Of a stretch of DNA of 64,000 nt, positions 8,864 to 18,668 are shown one piece after another. The notes under the pieces are model-generated. The model ran no database searches. It saw only the letters and a program-made list of their open reading frames with translations, and was not told the DNA's origin. Source of the DNA: Geodermatophilus sabuli (GTDB lineage: Bacteria; Actinomycetota; Actinomycetes; Mycobacteriales; Geodermatophilaceae); the NCBI RefSeq assembly GCF_900215145.1, contig NZ_OBDO01000001.1:124001-188000 (forward strand), in the 5' to 3' direction. A program made the translations under genes and the position numbers. Positions within the stretch are counted from its first letter, which is position 1. Each line of letters opens with the position of its first letter.

Positions 8864-10147
8864 TCAGGCCGTGACCGTCTCGATGGCACAGTCGCCACGC
8901 GACAGCGCCCACGCCTCCTGGGGCAGCGTGGCGCGCACCCGCTCGTGGTGCGCGCGGGCCGCGACCAGGGCCTCACGAGGTGACGCCGGCTCGCACACCC
9001 GGCCGCCGCGCACCAGCTCGACGACCAGCTGCCGGTCGCCGTCCTCGGGGGTGACGGGACCGCTGCAGATGACCTCCGCGGTCGCCGTCCCGTCGGCGGA
9101 GTGACGGCGGACGGCGTGCTTGCGGCCGCCCACGGAGTTCTTGCCCTCGGACCGCTTCACCACCGGGACACCGTCGCGCTCCACCAGCTTGTAGACCATC
9201 CCGGCCGTGGGGGCGCCGGAGCCGGTGACGAGGGAGGTGCCCACCCCGTAGCCGTCGACCGGCGCGGCCATGAGGCCGGCGATCGCGTATTCGTCGAGGT
9301 CGCTGGTCACGATGATCCTCGTGTTCGTGGCGCCGAGCTCGTCGAGCAGCTGCCGAGCGTGCGTGGCCAGTGTGGGGAGGTCGCCGGAGTCCAGCCGGAT
9401 CGCCCCGAGCTCCGGGCCGGCCACCTCGATCGCCGTCCGGATGCCCTGGTCGACGTCGTAGGTGTCCACCAGCAGGGTGGTGCCGACCCCGAGGGCGGCG
9501 AGCTGGGCGCGGAAGGCCGAGGCCTCGTCGTCGTGCAGGAGGGTGAAGGCGTGCGCGCTGGTGCCGGTGGTCGGGACGCCGTAGCGGCGGCCCGCCTCCA
9601 GGTTGGAGGTGCTCCCGAAGCCGACCAGGTGGGCGGCGCGGGCCGCGGCGACGGCGGCCTGCTCGTGGGTGCGCCGGGAGCCCATCTCGATGCAGGGCCG
9701 CTCGCAGGCGGCGGCGACCATCCGGGCGGCGGCCGAGGCGATCGCGCTGTCGTGGTTGAGGACCGACAGGATCAGCGTCTCCAGCAGCACCCCCTCGGCG
9801 AACGGCGCGCGCACGGTGAGCACGGGGGAGCCGGGGAAGAAGAACTCGCCCTCGGCGTAGCCGTCGACGTCGCCGCTGAAGGAGAAGGCGGCCAGCCAGT
9901 CGAGCAGCCGCGCATCGGTCAGCCCCTGGTCCCGCAGGGTGGCGAGGTCCTCGTCGGAGAAGCGGAACCGGGGGAGCTCCTCCAGCAGCCGGCTCGTGCC
10001 GGCGACGACGCCGTAGCGGCGGCCGTGCGGCAGGCGACGGGCGAAGACCTCGAAGACGCAGTCGCGGTCGGCGGTCCCGTCCGCGAGCGCGGCGGCGACC
10101 ATCGTGAGCTCGTAGCGGTCGGTGAGGAGGGCGGGACCCGTCGACAT
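8864..10147 (-). CDS. pncB: Nicotinate phosphoribosyltransferase
   Basis: The 427-residue protein joins nicotinate to PRPP, giving nicotinate mononucleotide (Preiss-Handler pathway). Family features are the N-terminal TDRYELTM, FEVFARRLP, the active-site region around GSRRTHEQAAV, and the phosphate-binding IRLDSGDL. The start ATG at 10147 lies 8 nt from TACGCT (leaderless type). It is first in the pncB-pncA operon and is divergent from clpS. Confidence 0.93.
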   Translation of the reverse strand: MSTGPALLTDRYELTMVAAALADGTADRDCVFEVFARRLPHGRRYGVVAGTSRLLEELPRFRFSDEDLATLRDQGLTDARLLDWLAAFSFSGDVDGYAEGEFFFPGSPVLTVRAPFAEGVLLETLILSVLNHDSAIASAAARMVAAACERPCIEMGSRRTHEQAAVAAARAAHLVGFGSTSNLEAGRRYGVPTTGTSAHAFTLLHDDEASAFRAQLAALGVGTTLLVDTYDVDQGIRTAIEVAGPELGAIRLDSGDLPTLATHARQLLDELGATNTRIIVTSDLDEYAIAGLMAAPVDGYGVGTSLVTGSGAPTAGMVYKLVERDGVPVVKRSEGKNSVGGRKHAVRRHSADGTATAEVICSGPVTPEDGDRQLVVELVRGGRVCEPASPREALVAARAHHERVRATLPQEAWALSRGDCAIETVTA

Positions 10148-10155
10148 GGCTCCGG

Positions 10156-10161
10156 AGCGTA
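10156..10161 (-). promoter_or_regulatory. -10 hexamer of pncB, leaderless
   Basis: TACGCT (minus strand) ends 8 nt before the ATG of pncB. The divergent clpS hexamer lies 80 bp away, so both promoters share the 106-bp spacer 10148-10253. Confidence 0.5.
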
Positions 10162-10241
10162 GGCGGCCGCGCCGGGCGCGACCCGTCGAGTGGTGGTGTC
10201 CCGAGGTGGGGGAGCGGGCGCAGCCGGATGGGTGGGCGTCC

Positions 10242-10247
10242 TAAGGT
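10242..10247 (+). promoter_or_regulatory. -10 hexamer of clpS, leaderless
   Basis: TAAGGT ends 6 nt before the GTG of clpS. The same hexamer with 7-nt spacing precedes the TetR gene at 24337. Confidence 0.5.
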
Positions 10248-10253
10248 GGGGGA

Positions 10254-10550
10254 GTGGGCGGACCCCTTGCGCCGACACGGACGCCGGAGACGACGGTCGA
10301 GGAGCACGGCGACCTCGACCGGCCCTGGGTGACCATCGTCTGGGACGACCCGGTCAACCTCATGACGTACGTGACCTACGTGTTCCAGGAACTGTTCGGC
10401 TACGACGAGGCGACGGCGACCGCGCTCATGCTCGAGGTGCACCACGAGGGGAAGGCCATCGTGAGCTCCGGGCCCCGCGAGCGGATGGAGCACGACACGA
10501 ACCGGCTGCACGCCTACGGGTTGTGGGCCAGCTTCCAGCGGGACACGTGA
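10254..10550 (+). CDS. clpS: ClpS adaptor for the Clp protease
   Basis: The 98-residue protein delivers N-degron substrates to ClpC/ClpA with ClpP. An unstructured N-terminus of about 22 residues is followed by the ClpS fold with the [16 protein letters not shown] signature and the conserved HHEGKA of the substrate pocket region. Start GTG 10254 follows a -10 hexamer by 6 nt. The next gene, 73 nt downstream, encodes the DUF2017 protein that accompanies clpS across actinobacteria. Confidence 0.93.
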   Translation: MGGPLAPTRTPETTVEEHGDLDRPWVTIVWDDPVNLMTYVTYVFQELFGYDEATATALMLEVHHEGKAIVSSGPRERMEHDTNRLHAYGLWASFQRDT

Positions 10551-10623
10551 GCGGGTCCGCGAGCTCACCGATGGGCACGGCAGGCCGGCGCACGGGATCG
10601 ACGAGTGCCGGCGAGGAGGGCGC

Positions 10624-11121
10624 GTGAAGCCCTTCCGCCGCCGCGGCGACGCGCTCGTGGCCCAGCTCAACGAGGCCGAGGTCAGCATCGTCGGGCTTCT
10701 CCTCGACCAGCTCGAGCAGCTGCTGGACGCCGACGCGGCCGACGCCGGTTCCGACCCCGTGCTGACGCGGTTGTTCCCCGAGGGGCACCGGGGCGACCGG
10801 CAAGTGGCCGACGAGTACCGGGAGCTCACCCGGGACGGTCTCGCGTCGGGCAAGGCCGACGACCTGGCCACGGTGCGGGCCACGCTGCCCCCCGAGGGTG
10901 GCGCCGTCCGGCTGGATCCCGACCAGGCGCAGGCCTGGCTGCGCACGACCAACGACCTGCGCCTGGCGATGGGCACCCGGCTCGGGATCGAGGCCGACAC
11001 CGAACCGCCGGAGGACCTCGCCTCCGAGGAGGGCCAGCAGCTGGCCGTCTACTACTGGCTCACCGGCCTGCAGGGTTCACTCGTCGACGCGCTCGTGGCC
11101 GGTCGCGCCGGCCGAAGGTGA
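10624..11121 (+). CDS. DUF2017 protein, ClpS neighbour
   Basis: This 165-residue soluble protein of unknown function matches the DUF2017 family by gene order and by its pattern: an N-terminal RRRG-x-LVAQL segment, EYRELTRDGL in the middle, and a C-terminal helix (VYYWLTGLQGSLVDAL). The link with clpS suggests a part in proteolysis but no activity is known. GTG 10624 starts it. Its last 62 bp overlap the 3' end of the convergent membrane protein gene. Confidence 0.82.
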   Translation: MKPFRRRGDALVAQLNEAEVSIVGLLLDQLEQLLDADAADAGSDPVLTRLFPEGHRGDRQVADEYRELTRDGLASGKADDLATVRATLPPEGGAVRLDPDQAQAWLRTTNDLRLAMGTRLGIEADTEPPEDLASEEGQQLAVYYWLTGLQGSLVDALVAGRAGRR

Positions 11122-11416
11122 GCAGCACCAGCGCCACCAGCAGCGCGTCGAGCACGAAGAAGACGTAGACCAGCCCGTGCAGCTCCACGTCGCGGATCGC
11201 CGCACCGATCGTGGAGACCAGCACGACGGCGGAGAGCGCGAAGACCAGCAGCAGGGTGAGCAGCCGGATCCCGATCAGCAGGACCAGCGAGGCCCGGTCG
11301 GCGCCGACGTCGCTGCTGTAGTGGCCGCTGCGGCGCCGCAGGCCCCCGAACCCGAGGGCCAGGGCCGGTGGCGCGATCAGGACGACGCCGACGGCGATGA
11401 GCAGCGAGAGGACCAC
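11060..11416 (-). CDS. Small three-helix membrane protein
   Basis: The 118-residue protein has three hydrophobic segments (about residues 2-22, 43-68 and 80-99) and a very basic C-terminus (RRDRPRARRR). I do not recognise a family. GTG 11416 is supported by TACGGT ending 8 nt before it, the leaderless arrangement seen elsewhere here. The gene is divergent from mec and its 3' end overlaps the convergent DUF2017 gene by 62 bp, an unusually long tail-to-tail overlap, so antisense interference between the two transcripts is possible. Confidence 0.65.
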   Translation of the reverse strand: MVLSLLIAVGVVLIAPPALALGFGGLRRRSGHYSSDVGADRASLVLLIGIRLLTLLLVFALSAVVLVSTIGAAIRDVELHGLVYVFFVLDALLVALVLLTFGRRDRPRARRRVNPAGR

Positions 11417-11486
11417 GAGAGCGCACCGTAACGGGTGCCCGGGGGCCGGTTCCCCGGCCCGATCGGGAGCGCTCGCACCGGCCGCC

Positions 11487-11492
11487 TAGACT
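11487..11492 (+). promoter_or_regulatory. -10 hexamer of mec, leaderless
   Basis: TAGACT ends 7 nt before the GTG at 11500. This promoter probably drives the mec-cysO-cysM genes. Confidence 0.5.
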
Positions 11493-11499
11493 GGGCGGT

Positions 11500-11973
11500 G
11501 TGCTGCGCATCGACCGCGCGACCTACGACGCCATCGTGGCCCACGCCCGGGAGGACCACCCGGACGAGGCCTGTGGCGTCGTCGCCGGCCCCGAGGGCAG
11601 CGACCGTCCCGAGCGCTTCATCCCGATGCTGAACGCCGCGCGGTCGCCCACGTTCTACGAGTTCGACTCCGGTGACCTGCTGCGGTTGTACCGGGAGATG
11701 GACGACCGGGACGAGGAGCCGGTGGTCATCTACCACTCGCACACCGCCACCGAGGCCTACCCGTCGCGGACGGACATCAGCTACGCGTCCGAGCCCAACG
11801 CCCACTACGTGCTCGTCTCCACGCGGCACCACGGCGAGCAGACCGGCCTGACCGGCGACGAGGTCGAGTTCCGCAGCTTCCGCATCGTCGACGGCGAGGT
11901 GAGCGAGGAGGACGTCGAGGTCGTCGAGTCCTACCTGTTCGGCCACTCGCCGACGACGGTCGTCTACGACTGA
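11500..11973 (+). CDS. mec: Mec-type JAMM metallopeptidase (CysO-cysteine hydrolase)
   Basis: The 157-residue protein has a complete JAMM zinc site: E23, then H79-S-H81 followed by seven residues, S89 and D92. In Mycobacterium tuberculosis the homologue (Rv1334) cleaves cysteine from the C-terminus of the sulfur carrier CysO. The same gene order (mec, cysO, cysM) is kept here, which makes the assignment firm. It acts in the cytoplasm as the last step of sulfide-independent cysteine synthesis. See cysO for an added reason why this protease may be needed: the encoded CysO ends in Gly-Gly-Cys. Confidence 0.9.
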   Translation: MLRIDRATYDAIVAHAREDHPDEACGVVAGPEGSDRPERFIPMLNAARSPTFYEFDSGDLLRLYREMDDRDEEPVVIYHSHTATEAYPSRTDISYASEPNAHYVLVSTRHHGEQTGLTGDEVEFRSFRIVDGEVSEEDVEVVESYLFGHSPTTVVYD

Positions 11974-12150
11974 GAAGGCACCCCGTCCCCCCATGCCTCG
12001 CACGCTCGGCGCGGGACCCTGGACGGGGCCGGGCCGACGGGGCCGTCCCAGGAATGCCCCGCGGCGAGCGGGCGTTGGCCCCTCCAGATGCACGACCCGC
12101 GGCACACGCCGGTCCGCACACCCCCCACACCCCGAGGAGAACAGCACGCC

Positions 12151-13429
<1,279 letters not shown>

Positions 13430-13501
13430 GCGCGGGCACGTCCCGCTGCCCGCTAGCCTGACCTGCGTGCTTGGGACAGCCGACCGCCCGCGGGGGACCG
13501 C

Positions 13502-14242
13502 GTGAGGCTCACCATCGTCGGCTGCTCGGGCAGCGGCCCGGGCCCGGAGTCGCCCGCGTCCTGCTACCTCGTCGAGCACGACGGCTTCCGGCTGCTCGTC
13601 GACCTCGGCAACGGTTCCTTCGGGGCCCTGCAGGGGCTGGCCGACCCGGCCACCGTCGACGCGGTGTTCCTGTCACACCTGCACGCCGACCACTGCCTCG
13701 ACGTCGCCCCCTTCGTCGTCTGGCACCGCTACTCCGGGCGCTCCACCCGGCAGTTGGTGCCGATGTACGCCCCGGTCGGGGCCGAGCGCCGGCTGGCCCT
13801 GGCCTACGACGCGGACGGCGAGGGGCTGACCGACGTCTTCGACTTCGTCCCGGTCGGCGCCGGCACCCTCGAGCTGGGGCCGTTCACCGCCGAGCTCGCC
13901 CGGACCGCACACCCTGTCGAGTGCTACGCGATCCGGCTCACGGCCGGCGGCCGCTCGCTGGTCTACACCGGGGACACCGGGGCCAGCGATGCCGTCGTGG
14001 ACCTGGCCCGCAGTGCCGACGTCCTGCTGGCCGAGGCCGCGCACCCCGACGTCCCCGGCCTGCCACCGGCCCTGCACCTCAGCGGCCGGGAGGCCGGTGA
14101 GCACGCCGCCGCGGCGGGGGTCGGTCGGCTGCTGCTCACCCACGTGCCGTCCTGGATCGAGCGGGCGGCGCAGCTGGCCGACGCGCGCGCGGTCTTCCCG
14201 GCGAGCGAGCTCGTCCAGCCCGGCGCCACCTACGAGGTCTGA
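13502..14242 (+). CDS. Metallo-beta-lactamase-fold hydrolase (Rv1339-like)
   Basis: The 246-residue protein has the two-metal motif H59-x-H61-x-D63-H64 (SHLHADHCLD), a later TAHPVECYA His, YTGDTG with the bridging Asp and a terminal TH. Its place between cysM and rph/rdgB corresponds to Rv1339 of M. tuberculosis, for which cyclic nucleotide phosphodiesterase activity has been reported; tRNase Z-like sequence is the alternative. GTG 13502 is the start; TAGCCT at 13454 would give a leader of about 35 nt. Hairpins follow the gene. Confidence 0.82.
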   Translation: MRLTIVGCSGSGPGPESPASCYLVEHDGFRLLVDLGNGSFGALQGLADPATVDAVFLSHLHADHCLDVAPFVVWHRYSGRSTRQLVPMYAPVGAERRLALAYDADGEGLTDVFDFVPVGAGTLELGPFTAELARTAHPVECYAIRLTAGGRSLVYTGDTGASDAVVDLARSADVLLAEAAHPDVPGLPPALHLSGREAGEHAAAAGVGRLLLTHVPSWIERAAQLADARAVFPASELVQPGATYEV

Positions 14243-14307
14243 GGGGACATCCCCTGGCCTGCCACCGCGCCGCGAGCCCACGGCGGGCCGCTGCAGGGGG
14301 CCGCTGT

Positions 14308-14370
14308 CGCAGCACGATCAGCTGGGCTGATCGTGCTGCGTCCTGGCTCATGGGCTGCGGGGAGCCAGGA
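14308..14370 (+). terminator. Two tandem hairpins
   Basis: The first is a perfect 15-bp stem (14308-14322 with 14326-14340) with a 3-nt loop. The second, directly after it, is a 9-bp stem (14341-14349 with 14362-14370). They separate the hydrolase gene from the polymerase gene and most likely end the cysM/hydrolase transcript. Confidence 0.65.
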
Positions 14371-14432
14371 CGCGCGGAGCGGAGCCAGGACCTCCCCTTG
14401 CCGGGTCGTGCGCGGCCGGGCACGGTGGGCCG

Positions 14433-15386
14433 GTGGTGGACGACGAACGGGACGGCATCCGGCTGACCAGCCTGGACGCACCGCTGGGTGACGGGCTCCA
14501 GGTGACCAAGGGCGACCTCGTCGACCACCTCGACGCGTTCGCCGACCGGCTCGTGCCGCTGCTGGCCGGCCGTCCGTTGTCGGTGAAGCGGGTGCGGCCG
14601 GGCCAGCAGCCGTTCATGCAGCGCAACGTGGCCAAGGGGGCGCCCGACTGGGTGCGCACCGTCCCGGTCTGGTCCCAGGGCGCGCACCGCGAGGTGCACC
14701 AGGTGCTCTGCGACGACCGCCGCACCCTGCTGTGGCTGGCCAACCAGCGCGCGGTGGAGTTCCACGTCCCGTTCGTCCCGGCCGGGGCGGAGGAGCCGAC
14801 GGGGATCGTGCTGGACCTGGACCCGCCGGAGGGCGCCGGGTTCGAGGTGGTGGTGCGGGCGGCGGAGTTGGTGCGGCAGGCCCTGGCCGACGCCGGACTG
14901 GCCGGCGCGGTGAAGACCAGCGGTTCCAAGGGGGTGCACGTCGTGGTGCCGGTGCGCGGTGTCCGCGCCGACGACGCCGCGGCCGCCACCCGCGCGCTGG
15001 CGGTGCGGGCCGAGCGGCTCGACCCCGACCTCGCGACGACCGCGTACATCAAGGCGGACCGGCACGACCGGGTGTTCCTGGACTCCACGCGGTCCTACTC
15101 GTCGACGATCGTCGCCGCCTACAGCCCGCGGGTGCGGCCGGGGCTGCCGGTGTCGGCGCCGGTGTCATGGGCGGACCTCCCGGCGATGCGTCCGGGTGAC
15201 GTCACCATCCGGACGGCGGGGGAGCGCCTGGGGAACGGCGATCCGTGGGCGGCGCTGCTGCCGGATCCGCAGGAGCTCCCGGCCGACCTGGTGGCCGAGG
15301 GGCACACCATCCCGGTGGCGCGGGTGCAGGCGATGCACGAGGGCCGCCGGCGGGCCCGCGCCCGCCGCGAGGAGGAGGGGGACTGA
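14433..15386 (+). CDS. Stand-alone LigD-type polymerase/primase domain protein
   Basis: The 317-residue protein is the Pol domain of bacterial NHEJ LigD without ligase or nuclease parts. It shows the archaeo-eukaryotic primase metal site DLDPPEG near residue 131 and TSGSKGVHVVVP near 167, followed by a conserved His-rich and Arg-rich core (YIKADRHDRVFLD). Actinobacteria often carry one or more such solo polymerases, able to insert ribonucleotides and fill gaps during end joining or base excision repair. Start GTG 14433 (or the GTG next to it) is uncertain by one codon. No ku gene is nearby. Confidence 0.88.
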   Translation: MVDDERDGIRLTSLDAPLGDGLQVTKGDLVDHLDAFADRLVPLLAGRPLSVKRVRPGQQPFMQRNVAKGAPDWVRTVPVWSQGAHREVHQVLCDDRRTLLWLANQRAVEFHVPFVPAGAEEPTGIVLDLDPPEGAGFEVVVRAAELVRQALADAGLAGAVKTSGSKGVHVVVPVRGVRADDAAAATRALAVRAERLDPDLATTAYIKADRHDRVFLDSTRSYSSTIVAAYSPRVRPGLPVSAPVSWADLPAMRPGDVTIRTAGERLGNGDPWAALLPDPQELPADLVAEGHTIPVARVQAMHEGRRRARARREEEGD

Positions 15387-15685
15387 CGGTTCGGCGCACC
15401 CTCCACAGGGGACGCCGCCGTCCACAGGAGCCGGCGCCGGCGCCGGCGTGACGCCCGGCCGCGGCGTCAGTCTGCCGGGCATGACGACCGCCCCGCAGAC
15501 CATCGCCTGGCTCGACCAGGAGGACGCCCAGCTGACCTGGTCACACCGGGACGGCTCCTTCCCCTGGGAGCCGGGCTACCCGTGCGGTCCGGCGTGCCAG
15601 CCCGCCCGGGCACGTGGCGGGCGTGAGGAAGGACCTCCCCGCCCCCACTCGCACGCTCGCGGTGGACCCCTGCAGGGAGGCCGTG
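15387..15685. other. Spacer of 299 bp, possible gene remnant
   Basis: No confident gene lies here. An ATG at 15481 opens a frame beginning MTTAPQTIAWLDQEDAQL, which has the look of a real N-terminus, but after about 25 residues the translation loses coding character and the frame runs into the 3' end of bcp on the other strand. It could be the stub of a decayed gene; the family is not recognised with any certainty. Confidence 0.3.
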
Positions 15686-16186
15686 TCAGCCCAGGCCGAG
15701 CTCCCGGCGGAGCTTGGCCACGTGTCCGGTGGCCTTGACGTTGTACGACGCCTTCTCGATGCGGCCCTCGGCGTCCACGATGAAGGTCGAGCGGATCACG
15801 CCGATGACCTCCTTGCCGTAGAGCTTCTTCGGCCCGAACGCGCCGTAGGCCCGCAGGACCTCCTTGTCGACGTCGGAGACGAGGGTGATGCCCAGCCCCT
15901 CCTCCTCGCGGAACCGCAGCAGCTTCTCCGGCGGGTCGGGGGAGATGCCGATGATGTCCAGCCCCGCCTCGGCGAGTTCGCCGGCGGCGGCGGTGAAGTC
16001 GACCGCCTGGGTGGTGCACCCCGGCGTGAGCGCGGCCGGGTAGCAGTAGACGATCACGCGGCGTCCGCGGTGGTCGGTGAGGGAGACCGGGGCGCCGTCC
16101 GCGTCGGGCAGCGTGAACTCCGGCGCCGGGTCGCCGGGGGCCAGGCGGACGGGGGCCGTGTCGGTGCTGCTGTCGGTGTCGGTCAT
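15686..16186 (-). CDS. bcp: Thiol peroxidase of the Bcp/PrxQ class
   Basis: The 166-residue peroxiredoxin reduces hydroperoxides with thioredoxin-type donors in the cytoplasm. The peroxidatic Cys lies in ALTPGCTTQAVDF near residue 59, and the conserved Arg in GVIRSTFIVD near 132. Most Bcp proteins of the E. coli type have a resolving Cys five residues after the first; here that position is Val, so the enzyme is either a 1-Cys type or uses a different resolving partner. ATG 16186 has CAGGA upstream; another ATG three codons earlier is possible. Confidence 0.9.
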   Translation of the reverse strand: MTDTDSSTDTAPVRLAPGDPAPEFTLPDADGAPVSLTDHRGRRVIVYCYPAALTPGCTTQAVDFTAAAGELAEAGLDIIGISPDPPEKLLRFREEEGLGITLVSDVDKEVLRAYGAFGPKKLYGKEVIGVIRSTFIVDAEGRIEKASYNVKATGHVAKLRRELGLG

Positions 16187-16247
16187 GTCCGGCATCCTGC
16201 CGTGCGCCGCCGACGGCCCTCTACGGGGCGCACCCCGCGGGCCGGGG

Positions 16248-16652
16248 TCAGCCGGGGAGGAACGAGAACCGCACGTGTCGCTGCGGGTTGTCGGTGTTGG
16301 TGTCGACGAAGCAGATCCGCTGCCAGGTGCCCAGCTGCAGGCGGCCGTCCAGCACCGGGACGCTGGCGTGCGGGGGGACGAACGCCGGCAGCACGTGGTC
16401 GCGGCCGTGCCCGGGGCTGCCGTGCCGGTGCCGCCAGCGGTCGTCCCGGGGGAGGAGGACGTCGAGCTGGGCCAGCAGGTCCTCCTCGCTGCCCGACCCC
16501 GTCTCGATGACCGCCACCCCGGCGGTCGCGTGCGGCACGAACACGTGCAGCAGGCCGTCGGTCTCGGTGCGGACAAACTCCGCGCACTCGTCGGTGAGGT
16601 CGACGACGGTGGGGATCCCGCCGGTACGGACGGCTCGCAGCTCCGATCGCAT
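16248..16652 (-). CDS. YjbQ/UPF0047 family protein
   Basis: The 134-residue protein has the conserved series of this fold: [12 protein letters not shown], the [14 protein letters not shown] His cluster, [15 protein letters not shown] and a C-terminal R-x-V-R-F. Members are small trimers with a metal-type His site; YjbQ of E. coli has weak thiamin phosphate synthase activity that is probably not its true role. ATG 16652 is preceded by CAGGAT with 7-nt spacing, arguing for a leaderless start. The gene is divergent from rph. Confidence 0.88.
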   Translation of the reverse strand: MRSELRAVRTGGIPTVVDLTDECAEFVRTETDGLLHVFVPHATAGVAVIETGSGSEEDLLAQLDVLLPRDDRWRHRHGSPGHGRDHVLPAFVPPHASVPVLDGRLQLGTWQRICFVDTNTDNPQRHVRFSFLPG

Positions 16653-16697
16653 GGCCGCGATCCTGCCCGGCCCGATGGGCCGTCGCCCGGCGCGCAC

Positions 16698-16703
16698 TAC
16701 TGT
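16698..16703 (+). promoter_or_regulatory. -10 hexamer of rph, leaderless
   Basis: TACTGT ends 8 nt before the GTG of rph. The divergent yjbQ hexamer (CAGGAT, 16660-16665 on the minus strand) lies 33 bp away. Confidence 0.5.
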
Positions 16704-16711
16704 CGGCCCCC

Positions 16712-17467
16712 GTGACGGCGACACCCGGGAAGACCCGCGACGACGGCCGGGCGGCCGACCAGCTCCGCCCCGTGACGATCACCCGCAACTGGCTCGACCA
16801 CGCCGAGGGCTCGGTGCTCGTCGAGTTCGGCCGCACCCGCGTGCTGTGCGCGGCGAGCGTGACCGAGGGCGTGCCGCGCTGGCGCAAGGGGTCGGGCCTG
16901 GGCTGGGTGACTGCGGAGTACTCGATGCTGCCGCGCGCCACGCACACCCGCAGCGACCGGGAGTCGGTCAAGGGCCGCATCGGCGGGCGCACGCACGAGA
17001 TCAGCCGGCTGATCGGGCGGTCCCTGCGCGCCTCGATCGACCTCGCCGCGCTGGGGGAGAACAGCATCGCCATCGACTGCGACGTCCTCCAGGCCGACGG
17101 CGGGACCCGCACTGCGGCGATCACCGGTGCCTACGTGGCGCTCGCCGACGCCGTCTCCTGGCTCGGCGCCCGGAAGAAGTTGGCCCGGCCGCGGGCGATC
17201 GTGCAGTCCGTGGCCGCGGTGAGCGTCGGTGTGATCGACGGGCAGCCGCGGCTGGACCTCGCCTACGAGGAGGACGTGCGCGCCGGCACCGACATGAACG
17301 TCGTCTGCACCGGGAACGGCAGCTTCGTCGAGGTGCAGGGGACCGCGGAGAACGGCGTCTTCGACCGGACGACGCTGGACGCCCTGCTGGACCTCGCGGT
17401 CGCGGGCTGCGCGGAGCTCAGCCGGCTCCAGACCGAGGCGCTGGACCGGCCGGCCGGTGCGCGATGA
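16712..17467 (+). CDS. rph: Ribonuclease PH
   Basis: The 251-residue phosphorolytic exoribonuclease trims tRNA 3' ends. Family marks include the N-terminal [31 protein letters not shown], the phosphate-binding region RHA-like [17 protein letters not shown] replaced here by AEYSMLPRA, and the [20 protein letters not shown] block. It overlaps rdgB by 4 nt (ATGA), the arrangement conserved in mycobacteria (Rv1340-Rv1341). Confidence 0.95.
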   Translation: MTATPGKTRDDGRAADQLRPVTITRNWLDHAEGSVLVEFGRTRVLCAASVTEGVPRWRKGSGLGWVTAEYSMLPRATHTRSDRESVKGRIGGRTHEISRLIGRSLRASIDLAALGENSIAIDCDVLQADGGTRTAAITGAYVALADAVSWLGARKKLARPRAIVQSVAAVSVGVIDGQPRLDLAYEEDVRAGTDMNVVCTGNGSFVEVQGTAENGVFDRTTLDALLDLAVAGCAELSRLQTEALDRPAGAR

Positions 17468-18075
17468 GCTCGCGGCTGCTGCTGGCCACCCGCAACCCGG
17501 GCAAGCTGGCCGAGCTGCAACGGCTGCTGCGGTCCGCCGTCCCCGGGGTGGAGGTGATCGGCCTGCAGGACGTCGAGAAGTACCCCGAGGCCCCCGAGAC
17601 CGGAGCCACCTTCGCGGAGAACGCGCTGCTCAAGGCGCGGGAGGCGGTGCGGTACACCGGGTTGGCCGCGGTGGCCGACGACTCCGGGTTGACCGTGGAC
17701 GCGCTCAACGGCATGCCCGGCGTGCTGAGCGCCCGCTGGTCGGGCCGGCACGGGGACGACGACGCCAACACCGCGCTGCTGCTGGGCCAGCTGGCCGACG
17801 TCCCCGACGACCGGCGCGGCGGGGCGTTCGTCTGCGCGGCCGCCGTCGTGACGCCGGGCGGTGCCGAGCGGGTGCTCGAGCGCTCCTGGCGCGGCCGCGT
17901 GGTGCGGGAGAAGCGGGGCGGCAACGGCTTCGGCTACGACCCGGTGTTCCAGCCCGACGGGCTCGACGTCACCGCGGCCGAGCTGGCCCCGGCGGAGAAG
18001 GACGCCCGCAGTCACCGCGGTCAGGCCTTCTCGGCTCTGGTGCCGCTGGTCGCCGAGCTGCTGCGACCGGCCTGA
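17464..18075 (+). CDS. rdgB: XTP/dITP pyrophosphatase (Ham1/RdgB)
   Basis: The 203-residue enzyme hydrolyses deaminated purine triphosphates to keep inosine and xanthosine out of DNA and RNA. Motifs are [13 protein letters not shown] at the start, [23 protein letters not shown] and the [10 protein letters not shown] loop with the terminal SHRGQAF. ATG 17464 overlaps the rph stop. The gap to the convergent membrane gene is only 14 bp. Confidence 0.95.
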   Translation: MSSRLLLATRNPGKLAELQRLLRSAVPGVEVIGLQDVEKYPEAPETGATFAENALLKAREAVRYTGLAAVADDSGLTVDALNGMPGVLSARWSGRHGDDDANTALLLGQLADVPDDRRGGAFVCAAAVVTPGGAERVLERSWRGRVVREKRGGNGFGYDPVFQPDGLDVTAAELAPAEKDARSHRGQAFSALVPLVAELLRPA

Positions 18076-18089
18076 CCGGCCGGCCGGCG

Positions 18090-18668
18090 TCACCGCAGGG
18101 CGACCCACCCGACGAACCACAGCGAGAAGGCGGCGATCGACGGGGGGAAGGCGAGCACCAGGAAGGCGGCGAACGCCCGGTCCAGCCGCCAGGTGAGGCG
18201 CTGGCGCGGTCCCTTCATCCGGTGCCGGCCGGTGAGCGGCAGCGCGGTGCGGGCCACCCCGGCCTCTTCCCCGGCGGTCAACGCGACCGAGCGGGCGGCC
18301 TGCCACGCCTCGACCCGCGCCCAGCCCGGGGCGACCCCGCAGACGAGCGCGAGCACGGCCGCTCCGCCGAGGACCGGCAACAGGTCGGCGACGCCGAGCA
18401 CCAGGAGGCCGGCGGCGGCGGCGCCGGCGGTGAAGCCGGCCACGGTCACCGCGGCGAAGCAGAAGACCGCACCGAAGGTCACCATGAGGATCGCGTAGCC
18501 GGGGAGCATGGCCTCGTCCCACGAGTTGCCCATGACGAGCATCAGCGGGATCTCCGCGGCCAGCACGGCGCCGCAGGCGAGGAAGACCCGGCGCAGGTCG
18601 ACGCGCGGCGGGCGCACCGCCCAGGCGGTCGCCGGCCGGCCGGCGACCGGCAGCTGGATCGTGGTCAC
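18090..18668 (-). CDS. Membrane protein coupled to the glycosyltransferase
   Basis: The 192-residue protein has about five hydrophobic segments: residues 26-46, then an almost continuous stretch from 56 to 118, and a pair near the C-terminus. A soluble basic linker (about 120-160) ends in RHRMKGPRQRLTWRLDR. I do not recognise the family. Its GTG start overlaps the stop of the upstream glycosyltransferase by 4 nt, so the two are translated together, and it may be an accessory or export subunit for the polymer that enzyme makes. Confidence 0.72.
   Translation of the reverse strand: MTTIQLPVAGRPATAWAVRPPRVDLRRVFLACGAVLAAEIPLMLVMGNSWDEAMLPGYAILMVTFGAVFCFAAVTVAGFTAGAAAAGLLVLGVADLLPVLGGAAVLALVCGVAPGWARVEAWQAARSVALTAGEEAGVARTALPLTGRHRMKGPRQRLTWRLDRAFAAFLVLAFPPSIAAFSLWFVGWVALR

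Noticed and set aside
12016-12055. Hairpin in the mec-cysO spacer as a riboswitch
   Set aside because: The pairing is short and bulged, and no known sulfur or amino-acid riboswitch consensus (S-box, T-box) is recognisable.
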